A stretch of 64,000 nucleotides of DNA from assembly GCF_020215665.1 (NCBI RefSeq), contig NZ_CP084061.1, forward strand, positions 4,989,001 to 5,053,000, read 5' to 3'. Both the position numbers and the translations under genes were made by a program. Each line of letters starts with the position of its first letter. The first letter of the stretch is position 1. The notes under the pieces are model-generated. The model searched no databases and was not told the origin of the DNA. It saw nothing but the letters and a program-made list of their open reading frames with translations. Shown here one piece after another: positions 1-9,242 of the stretch. Origin of the DNA: Blautia parvula. GTDB taxonomy: Bacteria; Bacillota; Clostridia; Lachnospirales; Lachnospiraceae.

Positions 1-1369
1 AGAGATTGGGATTCTTCAAAAACTCCAGTGCATGTTCCATACGGACCATACGCAGATATTCCTGAAACGGCATATGGAATGTCTTATGAAAAGACTTGCT
101 CAAATAGGAATAACTCATAAAGAAACGGTCAGCTAAAGCTGAAAGCGTCAGTTCTTCCATGTAATGCGTATCCACATAATTCTTTACCATATCCAAAGAA
201 TTGGAAGACTCAGGATGCTGGGAAATTTGCTGTGAATACCTGATCAGTTTATTATGAAGGTAGTTTTCCAGACTCTCATAATCCGCAAAAGAAGAGAGAG
301 GAGGACAGCGCTGGCTCAGTTCAAAATAGTTTAGTGTGGATAAGGCTGCACCCAGTACCTCGTTAAAGTAATGATAGAAAATGTTCAAATCTGGTATGGT
401 GAGCTCTTTGATTTTTTTAAAAAAAGTAATGCGCTGTGCACTGTTGGCAATCAGGGAAGGTGTTTGGATAAACTGATTCATCATATGTTTAAGCTTTTGA
501 GGAATACCCTGTTTTGCCATTGGCGTCATATCTGTAAAGAGATGTCCGTATCCTAGGGGAAGACGCAGACAGATATATTCCTGTGCCCTCTGAAAGTGCC
601 GGGCAATACCTGAAATGTCGGAAGGAGACATCAGACACCCCACGCAGGAATCTTTGTTTGCATCAATAGTACCCAGAAGAAAATTTCTGAGGGGTTCATA
701 ACTTTCGGCAGCGCAGATCATAACAATTTCAAACTGTGATAACGTATTGCATAAAACATGGCCGATGGTATCATAAACCGCATTGATCTTATGATTCATT
801 GCATCATAGGTCTGAGGGGAACGAAAAGCCAATATGGCAATACAGCAGTTATCTTCAATTCCTTCATTGGCAAGACCGTCAAGAAAAGATGCGGGAGGAG
901 TGCCGTTAGCGGGAAGCTGTGTCAGCTTTTGCAAAAGGTTTTCCGAAAGATGAAAAAGATTTTCCCGGAATTTGTAAGGTACATGAGGATAGCTTTGAAA
1001 AGCGGAGAAAGCTTTTGTGAGAACTTTGCACAGACTATCATTGAGAATCGGTTTTAGGAGATAGTCCATAGCCCCGTTTTGAAAAGCGCCTCTTACATAA
1101 TCAAAATCATCATATCCACTGAGCACAATAAACTGGACGGGATGAAGTTTTTTGCTTAAAGCATGAATCAGGCTGATACCATCCATGCCGTTCATTTTGA
1201 TATCAGTAAATACAATCTGAGGTTTGTAGGTCCGGCAAATTTCCAGGGCATCTTCCCCGCTCAGGCAGGTTCGGATTTCGCCGGCTTCCGGAAAATTGAG
1301 CAGGCGAATCTTGTTATGCAGGCCCTCGCAGATATAATATTCGTCATCGACAATCAGGATATTGTACAT
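1..1369 (-). CDS. YesN-type response regulator, AraC family (3' end cut by window)
   Basis: Cytoplasmic DNA-binding response regulator, partner of the kinase encoded just upstream. About 456 codons are visible; the C-terminus lies beyond base 1. The N-terminal receiver domain starts MYNILIVDDEYY and has the acidic pocket DD and the phosphoacceptor Asp in the segment IVFTDIKMNGMDG. The last visible part is an AraC helix-turn-helix (EELTLSALADRFFMSYSYLS, then a KSFHK segment). The middle ~250 residues are the poorly conserved linker usual for this class of about 500-540 residues. The ATG at 1369 was chosen because it gives the intact receiver N-terminus and lies 11-12 bases after AAGGAGG, which is embedded in the last codons of the kinase. 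It probably activates the importer operon on the opposite strand through the duplicated promoter boxes at 3274 and 4517 (inference). Confidence 0.93.
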   Translation of the reverse strand, partial: MYNILIVDDEYYICEGLHNKIRLLNFPEAGEIRTCLSGEDALEICRTYKPQIVFTDIKMNGMDGISLIHALSKKLHPVQFIVLSGYDDFDYVRGAFQNGAMDYLLKPILNDSLCKVLTKAFSAFQSYPHVPYKFRENLFHLSENLLQKLTQLPANGTPPASFLDGLANEGIEDNCCIAILAFRSPQTYDAMNHKINAVYDTIGHVLCNTLSQFEIVMICAAESYEPLRNFLLGTIDANKDSCVGCLMSPSDISGIARHFQRAQEYICLRLPLGYGHLFTDMTPMAKQGIPQKLKHMMNQFIQTPSLIANSAQRITFFKKIKELTIPDLNIFYHYFNEVLGAALSTLNYFELSQRCPPLSSFADYESLENYLHNKLIRYSQQISQHPESSNSLDMVKNYVDTHYMEELTLSALADRFFMSYSYLSKSFHKTFHMPFQEYLRMVRMEHALEFLKNPNL

Positions 1370-1375
1370 AGTTCA

Positions 1376-3169
1376 TTACTCCTCCTTTATTACGTCAGCC
1401 GGAATATAAATCATTATAGTAGTCCCATGGTGTTCCCGGCTTTCAATTGTAAGCTGAGCACGTTGGCTGTAAAAAAGTTTCAGTCGTCTATAGATGTTCT
1501 GCAGGCCGATAAAAGTACCGTTGGAAGAATCCAGTAAAGTTTCAGAAGGATGTTCCAGGCTGTATAATACCTCTGATAATCGGTCCGGTGACATGCCGTC
1601 TCCATCATCGCAAACCTTTATTTCCATAAAATCAGCCATTGGTTTAATGGAAATATGTATATGCAGCGAAGTGTTAGGCGATACCAATCCGTGTAGAATG
1701 GAATTTTCCAAAAGAGGCTGCAGTAAAAATTTAATAATCTGTATCTTTTGAACGGATTCAGGAACGTCCGTAGTCAAACGTAATTGATTAAAATAGCGGA
1801 TATTGTACACGTTGATCAAAGAGACAGCGGTGCGAAGTTCAGATTCAATCGTCGCGTACAATCCGTCATTTTTTATGTTGTAACGGAGAATCTGTCCAAA
1901 AGATGCAATGGATTCTGCAAGTATTTCCTGGCCATGCTGGGAAGCGTATCCGGAAAAAATACTCAGTGTGTTATAGATAAAATGCGGATTGATCTGATAT
2001 TGCAGAGCTTTTAGCTGAGCCTGAGTCTGAGTGGTTTCTTTCTCTACGGTTTCCTGTATCAGGGAATTTATTTTATCCAGTAAAATATTGTATCTGTGGG
2101 CAATCATACCGATTTCATCAGAACGCGTTTCCGGTATCTTTTCTTTAAAACCATGGGCAATGATTGCATCCATCAGATTCAGATCGGTGTGAAGCTGATG
2201 AAAAGATTTTCGGATAAAAATTGTTAACAGTATAAACTGAAGTACAGCAAATGAGGCCAGTACCAGGGAAAGACTGAACACAGGGCGGTTACTGGAATAA
2301 AAAGTAAGCGGCTGCGTGTTCATGATCATAATGTCAAAATGCTCCATCATACAGCAGATGTATTGTTCTTTGCCGGAGTTTATGAAAAACGGAGCGGAAT
2401 TTGCATCATCATTAAGAAGCTCCTCCAGGTTTTGGGGTGGTTCTGCCCCGTAACCTTTTTGCGAGTCCTGAAACCAGGCAAAATAATTTCCGTTTTGCGA
2501 AGGACGAAACAGAGTCGGAAATATTTTGGACGGGGAGCATTCAAAAACAATATATCCCATACAGGAACCCTGGTATTCTGTATTGATTTTTTGTATGACC
2601 AGGATGATATTTTTGTCTGCAGAACTTGTGGAGTATCCGCAGGTATCATGAAAAACTTCAGTTTGTTTCGTATCGAGATAAAAAAGGCCAAATTCGCTTT
2701 CTGCTTCCTGAAACTGTTGAAAAAAATCCAGATTTACAAGCCGGTCTGCAGACCAGAAATAGCTGCCTTCCTCCTCCAGAGGAGTTGTTGTAAAAATGTT
2801 GGCTGTGTTGACACCCAGATTTCTGTATTTTAAAGAATATTTAATGGAAGCAATGATTTCGCCCAGATATTTTTCAGACCATACAGGAAATTTATTCAGC
2901 CCCATACGATAATGTTTTCCGAGATAATTATTCAGGGGTTGTGAGTAGGCAATATCTCTTGAAAGGTCTGAAATAGAAGTAAGAATATTATCCAGTGTTT
3001 TCGTTGTCTGTTCGATCGCTATGCCCTGTTCATGAATCAACTGTGTGTGTAATTCCCGTGTTTGTTTTTTATACAGATAGAAGGAAAAAAACAGTGTGGG
3101 AATCGTCAAAAAGAGCAGGGATAATATACATATTTTTTGAACCAGTGTTCGTTTGGTGAAAAGGCTCAT
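1376..3169 (-). CDS. YesM-type sensor histidine kinase
   Basis: Membrane sensor that phosphorylates the adjacent AraC-type regulator, 597 residues. Order: membrane helix at about 8-28, an extracellular sensing region of about 260 residues, a second helix near 290-312, HAMP-like linker, His_kinase domain with the phosphoacceptor histidine in QINPHFIYNTL near residue 393, and an ATPase domain with the N-box ENSILHG and glycine box DDGDGMS. The ATG at 3169 follows GGAGG at good spacing; a TTG four codons upstream lies inside that ribosome site and is unlikely. It stops 7 bases before the regulator start, so the two are co-transcribed. The ligand is not predictable from sequence but should relate to the divergent importer. 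Confidence 0.95.
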   Translation of the reverse strand: MSLFTKRTLVQKICILSLLFLTIPTLFFSFYLYKKQTRELHTQLIHEQGIAIEQTTKTLDNILTSISDLSRDIAYSQPLNNYLGKHYRMGLNKFPVWSEKYLGEIIASIKYSLKYRNLGVNTANIFTTTPLEEEGSYFWSADRLVNLDFFQQFQEAESEFGLFYLDTKQTEVFHDTCGYSTSSADKNIILVIQKINTEYQGSCMGYIVFECSPSKIFPTLFRPSQNGNYFAWFQDSQKGYGAEPPQNLEELLNDDANSAPFFINSGKEQYICCMMEHFDIMIMNTQPLTFYSSNRPVFSLSLVLASFAVLQFILLTIFIRKSFHQLHTDLNLMDAIIAHGFKEKIPETRSDEIGMIAHRYNILLDKINSLIQETVEKETTQTQAQLKALQYQINPHFIYNTLSIFSGYASQHGQEILAESIASFGQILRYNIKNDGLYATIESELRTAVSLINVYNIRYFNQLRLTTDVPESVQKIQIIKFLLQPLLENSILHGLVSPNTSLHIHISIKPMADFMEIKVCDDGDGMSPDRLSEVLYSLEHPSETLLDSSNGTFIGLQNIYRRLKLFYSQRAQLTIESREHHGTTIMIYIPADVIKEE

Positions 3170-3230
3170 AGGCACCTCCAATATATTGGAATAATGTAAT
3201 AAATGATATAATTACTTCTAATATGTGGAC

Positions 3231-3259
3231 ATTATAACATAAGGCTTTTAATTTGTATG
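3231..3259 (-). promoter_or_regulatory. Candidate promoter of the kinase/regulator operon
   Basis: Reading leftwards, TATAAT is the complement of 3231-3236, about 62 bases before the kinase start. The -35 position (complement of 3254-3259, CATACA) is poor, so this rests mainly on the -10 match. Confidence 0.35.
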
Positions 3260-3273
3260 CATATCTATACCAA

Positions 3274-3360
3274 ATGAACAAAAGAAGATATTCAATAGCA
3301 AAAGATGATATGTAGATTAAGAAAGAAAGATGCTATACTTCAAATATAAATTTTAGAATA
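3274..3360 (+). promoter_or_regulatory. Duplicated activator-type promoter, copy 1
   Basis: An 86-base stretch aligns without gaps to 4517-4602. Both begin ATGAACAAAAGAAGA, followed by ATTCA and GCAAA, and both carry an extended -10 (TGCTATACT here, -10 hexamer at 3334-3339) exactly 60 bases after the start of the box. The -35 hexamer (TGTAGA) is weak, as expected for a promoter needing an activator. The conserved upstream box is the likely binding site of the AraC-type regulator encoded at the left edge (inference). Confidence 0.6.
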
Positions 3361-3445
3361 TAAACAATTGCAGTTGGATGTGCAAAAGCTAAGTCCAATT
3401 GCACAAAAAAGGCGCAGGCCAAAACAGCAGCTGGGGGAAAGATAT

Positions 3446-4381
3446 ATGTTGGAAACATCGGTTAATACAGACTATAACAATGACTTGCATGATTGGGCAA
3501 GTATGGAACATCAGATATGTTGTCTGGCGGAGGCGGGTTTTACGCATACACAGTGGATCCATGACTGGTCGGATGAATATATGTACAGTAAAAGTGAAAT
3601 GCTTCAGGCAGGAGCAGTTCTGAAACATTACGGAGTAAAGGGACATTCTGTTCATGCAACGGAGGGGGGAAGCCGAAAAGATTACACAAACGCAAATGAG
3701 TATTTGCGGCTGGCGGGAGCAGACCTTTTAAAAAACAGGATTGATCTGTGTACGCATATTGGAGCAAATGTAATGGTTTTACATATGCAGCTTCCATTTC
3801 GGGAATTTGAGAAAAATGAAAGTAATATGAAAGATTATTACCGGCAGGTGTACCGTTCCTTCGATGAGATACAGGGCTATGCGAAAGCGGCGGGGGTAAA
3901 AATTGCTCTGGAGAATCTTCTTCTGACACCTATGAAGTACCAGATTGATAAGTATGAGAGAATATTTGACAGGTATGATGATGATTTTATAGGATTGTGT
4001 TATGATTCCGGTCATGCCAGTATTATGAGCCAGGATAACTATTATGTATTCCTGGAAAAATATTATGACCGTCTCTATGCGACACACCTTCAAGATACAG
4101 ATTCCATTGCACCCGAAAAGTTGAATGACGAGCGGGCGGTGGTGATGGCAGATGCTCACAGAGTACCATTTACCGGAGTGCTGGATTGGAATCAGATTGC
4201 CCGCTGGGTGGCAAAAGCTCCAATAGATCTTCCTGCGGATTTTGAGGTAGGGCTGAAATATGGAGAAGCATTTGAGTCCCATGAGGAAGAGATAAGTCTG
4301 CTGAAAGACTGTCATGAGAGAGCTCTCAGATTTCATCAAATGGTACTGGATGCAAAAGCTTCGGAAAGTGTTTGTGATTGA
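3446..4381 (+). CDS. Sugar phosphate isomerase/epimerase-like TIM-barrel protein
   Basis: Cytoplasmic 311-residue protein of the xylose-isomerase-like TIM-barrel (AP_endonuc_2) superfamily, which contains sugar isomerases, epimerases and dehydratases. Candidate metal ligands are spaced as in the family: Glu in KIALENLLL, Asp/His in CYDSGHA, His in ATHLQD and Glu in ADFEVGL. The ATG at 3446 was preferred because GGGGGAAAG precedes it; an upstream TTG would add 26 basic, non-conserved residues and has no ribosome site. It is the first gene after promoter copy 1 and is separated from the importer by a terminator and promoter copy 2. It probably acts on the sugar brought in by the neighbouring importer. 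The exact reaction is unknown. Confidence 0.85.
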   Translation: MLETSVNTDYNNDLHDWASMEHQICCLAEAGFTHTQWIHDWSDEYMYSKSEMLQAGAVLKHYGVKGHSVHATEGGSRKDYTNANEYLRLAGADLLKNRIDLCTHIGANVMVLHMQLPFREFEKNESNMKDYYRQVYRSFDEIQGYAKAAGVKIALENLLLTPMKYQIDKYERIFDRYDDDFIGLCYDSGHASIMSQDNYYVFLEKYYDRLYATHLQDTDSIAPEKLNDERAVVMADAHRVPFTGVLDWNQIARWVAKAPIDLPADFEVGLKYGEAFESHEEEISLLKDCHERALRFHQMVLDAKASESVCD

Positions 4382-4393
4382 TAAGAAAATTTG

Positions 4394-4441
4394 AAGGGAC
4401 GGCGGGAACTGTATTAAAAAAGCAGTTTCTGCCGCCCTTTT
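4394..4441 (+). terminator. Rho-independent terminator after the isomerase gene
   Basis: Imperfect long stem: AAGGGACGGCGGGAACTG pairs with CAGTTTCTGCCGCCCTT around an A-rich loop and runs into a TTTTG tract. It isolates the isomerase gene from the importer operon. Confidence 0.75.
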
Positions 4442-4516
4442 GTTTTGTGTCAATCGGATATGAATTGTATAAAAATGCTATATGGTATGGAGGGGTCCCA
4501 CATATGCCTGTACGAG

Positions 4517-4602
4517 ATGAACAAAAGAAGACATTCATTGGCAAATAAAGATATGTAAATTGAATAATGCGGATGCTACAATTCAGATATGAATTTGAGT
4601 AT
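4517..4602 (+). promoter_or_regulatory. Duplicated activator-type promoter, copy 2
   Basis: Second copy of the 86-base promoter region (see 3274), gap-free against copy 1. The extended -10 is TGCTACAAT, hexamer at 4577-4582, again 60 bases after the ATGAACAAAAGAAGA box; the weak -35 is TGTAAA. It drives the ABC importer operon starting at 4632. Confidence 0.6.
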
Positions 4603-4631
4603 GAACAGAAAAGGGAAAGGAAAGTGAAAAT

Positions 4632-5540
4632 ATGCAGAAAGAGGGAAAAAGAAAAGTAAAAGTGCATTATTCACGGAAAGAGAATCTCACAGGGGTTATG
4701 TTTGTGGTGCCGGCGTTGATTCCGCTGCTTATCTTTTGGGTAATACCGGTAGTATGGTCCGGTGGGCTCAGCTTTACGGACTGGGATATGATGTCTGAAA
4801 ATATCAACTTCATGGGTCTTAAGAATTTTGCCAGTCTGTTGAGGGACCCTAAATTTGGGGACGTACTGTGGAATACACTGGTTTTTGCAGTGGGGAGCAC
4901 CGTTCCGACGATTGTCTTAGGTTTATTGGTAGCATTGCTGATGAATGGTGCAAGAAAAGGAACCGGGGTGTATCGTACCGTGATCTTCGCACCATATATC
5001 ACACCCATGGTTGCAGTCAGTGTTGTATGGTCCTGGATCTTTGAACCACGTGTGGGAATTTTGAACTATATTCTGGGTCTCTTTGGACTTCCCGGCAGTC
5101 AGTGGACACAAAGCAGCAGTACAGCGATGCTCAGTGTTTTGATCGTGACTGTATGGAAGGGTATCGGTTGGACCATGATCTTTTATATGGAAGCGCTTCG
5201 GAAGGTTCCGCAGAGTCTGAAGGAGGCAGCAGCCATTGATGGCGCCAATGGATTTCAGCAGTTTTGGAAAGTTACGCTTCCAATGATATCTCCTACAACA
5301 TTTTTCCTGGTTATCATGTCCAGTATCAGTTCGCTTCAGGCGTATGACCAGATTCAGGTACTGACACAGGGAGGTCCGGCAGGTTCCACCCGTACACTGC
5401 TGTATTATTACTATCAGGAAGCGTTCAGAAATTTTGAAACCGGAAAAGCCTCAGCGGTGGCAGTGGTGCTGGTGCTTATAACTGTGGTTCTTTCCTGGGC
5501 TGAGACTGAAATTTCCAAGAAAACCGTATTCTATAACTAG
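4632..5540 (+). CDS. CUT1 sugar ABC importer permease (MalF/UgpA type)
   Basis: 302-residue inner permease subunit of a carbohydrate ABC importer. A short basic N-terminus precedes the first helix (GVMFVVPALIPLLIFWV), with about six hydrophobic segments in all. The ATPase-docking EAA loop is clear: KEAAAIDGANGFQQFWKVTL near residues 197-217. It starts at ATG after AGGAAAG and is followed 12 bases later by the second permease. No ATPase gene is present in the operon, so a shared MsmX/MsiK-type ATPase encoded elsewhere is expected. The substrate is unknown; an oligosaccharide or glycerophosphodiester would fit the family. Confidence 0.93.
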   Translation: MQKEGKRKVKVHYSRKENLTGVMFVVPALIPLLIFWVIPVVWSGGLSFTDWDMMSENINFMGLKNFASLLRDPKFGDVLWNTLVFAVGSTVPTIVLGLLVALLMNGARKGTGVYRTVIFAPYITPMVAVSVVWSWIFEPRVGILNYILGLFGLPGSQWTQSSSTAMLSVLIVTVWKGIGWTMIFYMEALRKVPQSLKEAAAIDGANGFQQFWKVTLPMISPTTFFLVIMSSISSLQAYDQIQVLTQGGPAGSTRTLLYYYYQEAFRNFETGKASAVAVVLVLITVVLSWAETEISKKTVFYN

Positions 5541-5552
5541 GAGGTGACAACA

Positions 5553-6392
5553 GTGACGAGAAAAAAAGGAATAAAGAATAGTCTGGTTCATGTGATTCTG
5601 GTTTTGACAAGTTTTTTAATAGCATTTCCATTTCTATGGATGTTCACCAATTCCATAAAGACGAAAAATGAAATCTGGGAAGTCCCGCCAAAGGTTTTTC
5701 CTTCAGTGGCTCAGTGGATCAACTACGGAGATGCGCTGGCAGACGGAACATTTTTTAAATATATGTGGAATAGTGCTTACACAGCGGTTATTATTACAGC
5801 AGTGATCTTAATTAATTCAGCAATGTTTGCATATGCGCTGGTTCATATCCATTTTCGCGGGAAAAATATTTTGATCGCATTGATCATGATTACATACATT
5901 ATGCCGGCCAGTACAACTTATGTGCCATCATATGTGATTTTATCAAAATTAGGATTGATGAATACCCATGCCGGCTATATTTTTTCCAGTTGTGCAAGTA
6001 TTTTTAATATCTTTTTCTTAAGAACGGTATTTGCACAAATCAGTCCGGGTATTGTGGAAGCCGCACGTATTGACGGGGCAGGACATTGGAAGATTCTATG
6101 GAAGGTAGTTGCCCCCATGTCAGTTTCATCGTTTGTTACCCTGGGATTACTTTCCTTCCTGGGCAGTTATAACAGTTTTATGTGGCCTTCCTTATTGATT
6201 CACGATAAGGAAAAATACCTGGTGAGCATGGGACTGCAGGCATTCTTTACATCAGAGGGTGCTTATGGATTAAAGTGGGGAACTATTATGGCAGCATGTT
6301 GTGTGATCGTATTTCCATTGTTGTTACTGTTCTTTTTCGGACAACGTTGGATTTTAAACGGAATTACCAGTGATGCTGCGGTAAAAGAATAA
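5553..6392 (+). CDS. CUT1 sugar ABC importer permease (MalG/UgpE type)
   Basis: 279-residue second permease with about six membrane helices. The EAA loop reads VEAARIDGAGHWKILWKVVA. The GTG at 5553 was chosen because AGGAGGT at 5539-5545 is correctly spaced for it; the earlier in-frame GTG at 5544 overlaps that ribosome site. It pairs with the preceding gene and with the binding lipoprotein that follows 22 bases downstream. Confidence 0.92.
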   Translation: MTRKKGIKNSLVHVILVLTSFLIAFPFLWMFTNSIKTKNEIWEVPPKVFPSVAQWINYGDALADGTFFKYMWNSAYTAVIITAVILINSAMFAYALVHIHFRGKNILIALIMITYIMPASTTYVPSYVILSKLGLMNTHAGYIFSSCASIFNIFFLRTVFAQISPGIVEAARIDGAGHWKILWKVVAPMSVSSFVTLGLLSFLGSYNSFMWPSLLIHDKEKYLVSMGLQAFFTSEGAYGLKWGTIMAACCVIVFPLLLLFFFGQRWILNGITSDAAVKE

Positions 6393-6414
6393 AAAAGTTA
6401 AGGAGAAAACGAAA

Positions 6415-7749
6415 ATGAAAAAACGAACAATTGCACTGACACTGGCAATGCTGACAATGGTATCAGCAGTCGGATGCGGAAAGAATGATTCCGGAAGTAC
6501 AGCAAAGGGCGGAAACGAAAGCGCTTCAGGCCCGGTGGAAATTGAATTCTGGTACGGGCTGGGGGGAACTCTGGGTGAGACTATGGAAGAGATGATTGTT
6601 GCCTTTAATGAGTCACAGGATGAGGTTGTTGTGAAAGGTGTGGTTCAGTCGAGCTATGAGGAGACCAGTAAGATGCTGCAGGCGGCAATTGCATCCGGAG
6701 AGGTTCCGGCCTGTTATTTGGGAAGCCACATAGATTCCACTACGTTTGCGGAAAAAGGGGTATTGGAATATATGGATGATTATATTGCTGCAGATCCTGA
6801 GTTTGACAAAGATGACATTATAGAAGCTTTCATGGATTATTGCCGTGACAGTGAAGGCCATGTGTACAGCCTTCCGGTATGGGGAACTACACAGGTAGTT
6901 TATTATAGAAAAGATATGTTTGAGGAAGTGGGTCTGGATCCAGATGAAGTATTTGCTACCTGGCAGAATGTTGCTGATGCAGCACGTACGCTGCAGGAAC
7001 ATTATAAAACAGAGGAACCCAATTTCTTCGGATTTGAGCCAATGTCCGGACCTGACTGTCTGGTTGACATTGCATGCAGTAATGCAGGAACCATTGTAAG
7101 TGAGGACGAGAAAACCGTTACCTTTAACAGTGACGCATTTGTGGAAGCAATGGAATCTGCCCGCAAATGGATCAATGAAGAGAAAATCATGGGAATCCAC
7201 TTTGGCGGAGACGGCTGGGAATATTGGTATAAGACCATTGATGATGTAATGCAGGGAAGGGCCGGAGGATATATAGGTTCCAGCGGTGACCAGGGAGATC
7301 TGGATTTTAATATTATTGCGGCACATGTGCAGCCCGGATTTAACGACAACCCGCCAAAACCTTATGTAGACCCCATTACAGCGGCTATTGTGAAGAAAGC
7401 ACCGGATGTTGAAAAACAGGCAGCTTTCAAATTCCTCACCTATCTTAATAAAGTGGGAACAAAAAACTTCTCTATGAGTGCAGGATATGTACCGGTACGC
7501 AGCTCAGTTAAAGAAGATGAAGAATATAAAGCATATTTGGAAAAGAATCCACAGGCACTTGTGCCGATCGAACAGGCTGAACTTGGACGCAGAAAATGGC
7601 ATGATATTACCGGTGGTGATGTAATGACCGCATTGTCAGATGCATGTGACCTGATCGAGATTGAAAATGTACCGGCAAAAGAAGCGCTGGATGACGCGGC
7701 AGTCATTGCACAGCAGGCATTGGATGAATACTGGGCAAATCAGGAATAA
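6415..7749 (+). CDS. Extracellular solute-binding lipoprotein (UgpB-like, family 1)
   Basis: 444-residue substrate-binding protein of the CUT1 importer. The signal peptide ends in a lipobox with the lipidated Cys at about residue 20 (MVSAVGCGKN), followed by a Ser/Gly-rich tether and the bacterial solute-binding fold (EIEFWYGLGG near 41-50). The ribosome site AAGGAGAAAACGAA precedes the ATG. The overall pattern (two permeases, then a UgpB-like binding protein, then an MFS carrier with sugar-phosphate-transporter features) might indicate a phosphorylated or glycerol-linked ligand, but this is a weak inference. Confidence 0.93.
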   Translation: MKKRTIALTLAMLTMVSAVGCGKNDSGSTAKGGNESASGPVEIEFWYGLGGTLGETMEEMIVAFNESQDEVVVKGVVQSSYEETSKMLQAAIASGEVPACYLGSHIDSTTFAEKGVLEYMDDYIAADPEFDKDDIIEAFMDYCRDSEGHVYSLPVWGTTQVVYYRKDMFEEVGLDPDEVFATWQNVADAARTLQEHYKTEEPNFFGFEPMSGPDCLVDIACSNAGTIVSEDEKTVTFNSDAFVEAMESARKWINEEKIMGIHFGGDGWEYWYKTIDDVMQGRAGGYIGSSGDQGDLDFNIIAAHVQPGFNDNPPKPYVDPITAAIVKKAPDVEKQAAFKFLTYLNKVGTKNFSMSAGYVPVRSSVKEDEEYKAYLEKNPQALVPIEQAELGRRKWHDITGGDVMTALSDACDLIEIENVPAKEALDDAAVIAQQALDEYWANQE

Positions 7750-7758
7750 ATAAAAATT

Positions 7759-9000
7759 ATGAAAAATGCAGGAAAAAACAGTGCAGCAGCATTGGGTATG
7801 GTATGTTGGATCGTATATTTTTCTATCTATCTTGGACGTTTGAATTTTTCTGCAAGTATGGGTGATATGACTCAGACAGGATTGTGGGGGAAAACAGAGC
7901 TGGGAAGTGTTGCGGCGGCATTTTATCTGGCATACGGACTGGCTCAGATTCCCTGTGGCATTCTAGGAGACAAAATCTCGCCTAAGAAACTGGTTTCTAT
8001 TGGTCTGATTGGGACTACAGCGGCCAATTTATTATTTCCGTTTGTTGACAGTGTTACAGGAATGCAGATTCTGTGGTTTCTAAATGGTGTATCCCAGGCC
8101 ATGATCTGGCCGCCGGTGGTAAAGATGGTGATAAATCTGACTTACGGACAGCAGTCGGTAAATATTATCTTAATGTTGTCATTTACAGCTCCGGCGGGAA
8201 TGCTGGCGGCATATCTTCTGGATGCAGTTATGCTAAAGGCAGCAAACTGGAGATACTGTTTCTGGAGTGCCGGGATCTGGCTTGCTGCAGTTGTTTTGTT
8301 GTGGCAGATTGCAATTCCGATCATTGAGAAAAAAATTGAAAAAGTTCAGAAGCCAATTCAGAATACACAGCCCGGCAAAAGGCAGGTAAATAAAAAGAAA
8401 ATATCTCTGGCAGCTTCCGGGGTTTTGTGGATGCTTGCTGCTACGTTTATCCATGGCGTATTAAAAGATGGACTGACAACCTGGATACCTACTTATCTGA
8501 TAGAAAGATTTACCATCAGTTCGTCATTATCGGTTATTATTTCTATGGTGATTCCCATAGTGAATCTGTCCGGTGTCTATATGGCAGGATATGGGAACCG
8601 GACGCTTTTTAAGAATGAAACCAAGACCGGAGCAGTTTTCTTTGGGGTTTCTGTTGTATGTATTGTTTTGATGATGACAGGACTTTCCCTTCCGGGAAGT
8701 ATGGTGGTATTTGCAGTGGTTACCAGTATGATGACAGGAGTAAATACATTGTTTGTCAGTTTACTGCCCATGCATTTCCGTGGTGAAGGTAAAGTATCTA
8801 CCGCAACCGGGGTTTTAAATGCCATTACCCACCTGGGAAGTGCAGCTGCCAGTATCCTGTTCGGCGTGCTGACAGAAAAGTTTGGTTGGGGCGGAACAGA
8901 ATTTGCCTGGTGTCTGTGTGGAATTGCCGGGATGTTCTGCTGTATAATCCCTATAAAACGCTGGGGGATAAACAGAAAGAATATTTATACGGAATACTGA
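7759..9000 (+). CDS. MFS transporter, resembling organophosphate antiporters
   Basis: 413-residue, 12-helix major facilitator. The N-terminal segment YLGRLNFSASMGDM and the following YLAYGLAQIPCGILGDKISPKK (loop 2-3) resemble the GlpT/UhpC branch. It begins 9 bases after the binding protein with only a weak ribosome site, so it may be translationally coupled. It is the last gene before the terminator at 9044. It could import or export a product of the locus; substrate not determined. Confidence 0.88.
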   Translation: MKNAGKNSAAALGMVCWIVYFSIYLGRLNFSASMGDMTQTGLWGKTELGSVAAAFYLAYGLAQIPCGILGDKISPKKLVSIGLIGTTAANLLFPFVDSVTGMQILWFLNGVSQAMIWPPVVKMVINLTYGQQSVNIILMLSFTAPAGMLAAYLLDAVMLKAANWRYCFWSAGIWLAAVVLLWQIAIPIIEKKIEKVQKPIQNTQPGKRQVNKKKISLAASGVLWMLAATFIHGVLKDGLTTWIPTYLIERFTISSSLSVIISMVIPIVNLSGVYMAGYGNRTLFKNETKTGAVFFGVSVVCIVLMMTGLSLPGSMVVFAVVTSMMTGVNTLFVSLLPMHFRGEGKVSTATGVLNAITHLGSAAASILFGVLTEKFGWGGTEFAWCLCGIAGMFCCIIPIKRWGINRKNIYTEY

Positions 9001-9043
9001 TAACAGTCCGATTAAAATTATGAGGAATCAGGAATAAAAAATT

Positions 9044-9083
9044 AAGGTGTACAGATCTGTGATAAAAATCTGTACACCTTTTT
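9044..9083 (+). terminator. Rho-independent terminator ending the first importer operon
   Basis: Perfect 13-base stem AAGGTGTACAGAT (9044-9056) and ATCTGTACACCTT (9068-9080) with an 11-base loop and a T tract. The 159 bases up to the mannosidase start hold its promoter region, in which no confident -35/-10 pair was seen. Confidence 0.92.
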
Positions 9084-9242
9084 ATCGGTGCAAAAGAGGA
9101 ATGGAAAAAGCCACATGATACGGAGATAAATATTAAAATTTACACATAAAATTCACAGAAACACAAGACAAAAAGGAAGTTTTTGTTTAAAGTATAAATA
9201 AAAGAGTTGAGATAAACGAAATTCTATAAGGAGGAACAACAG

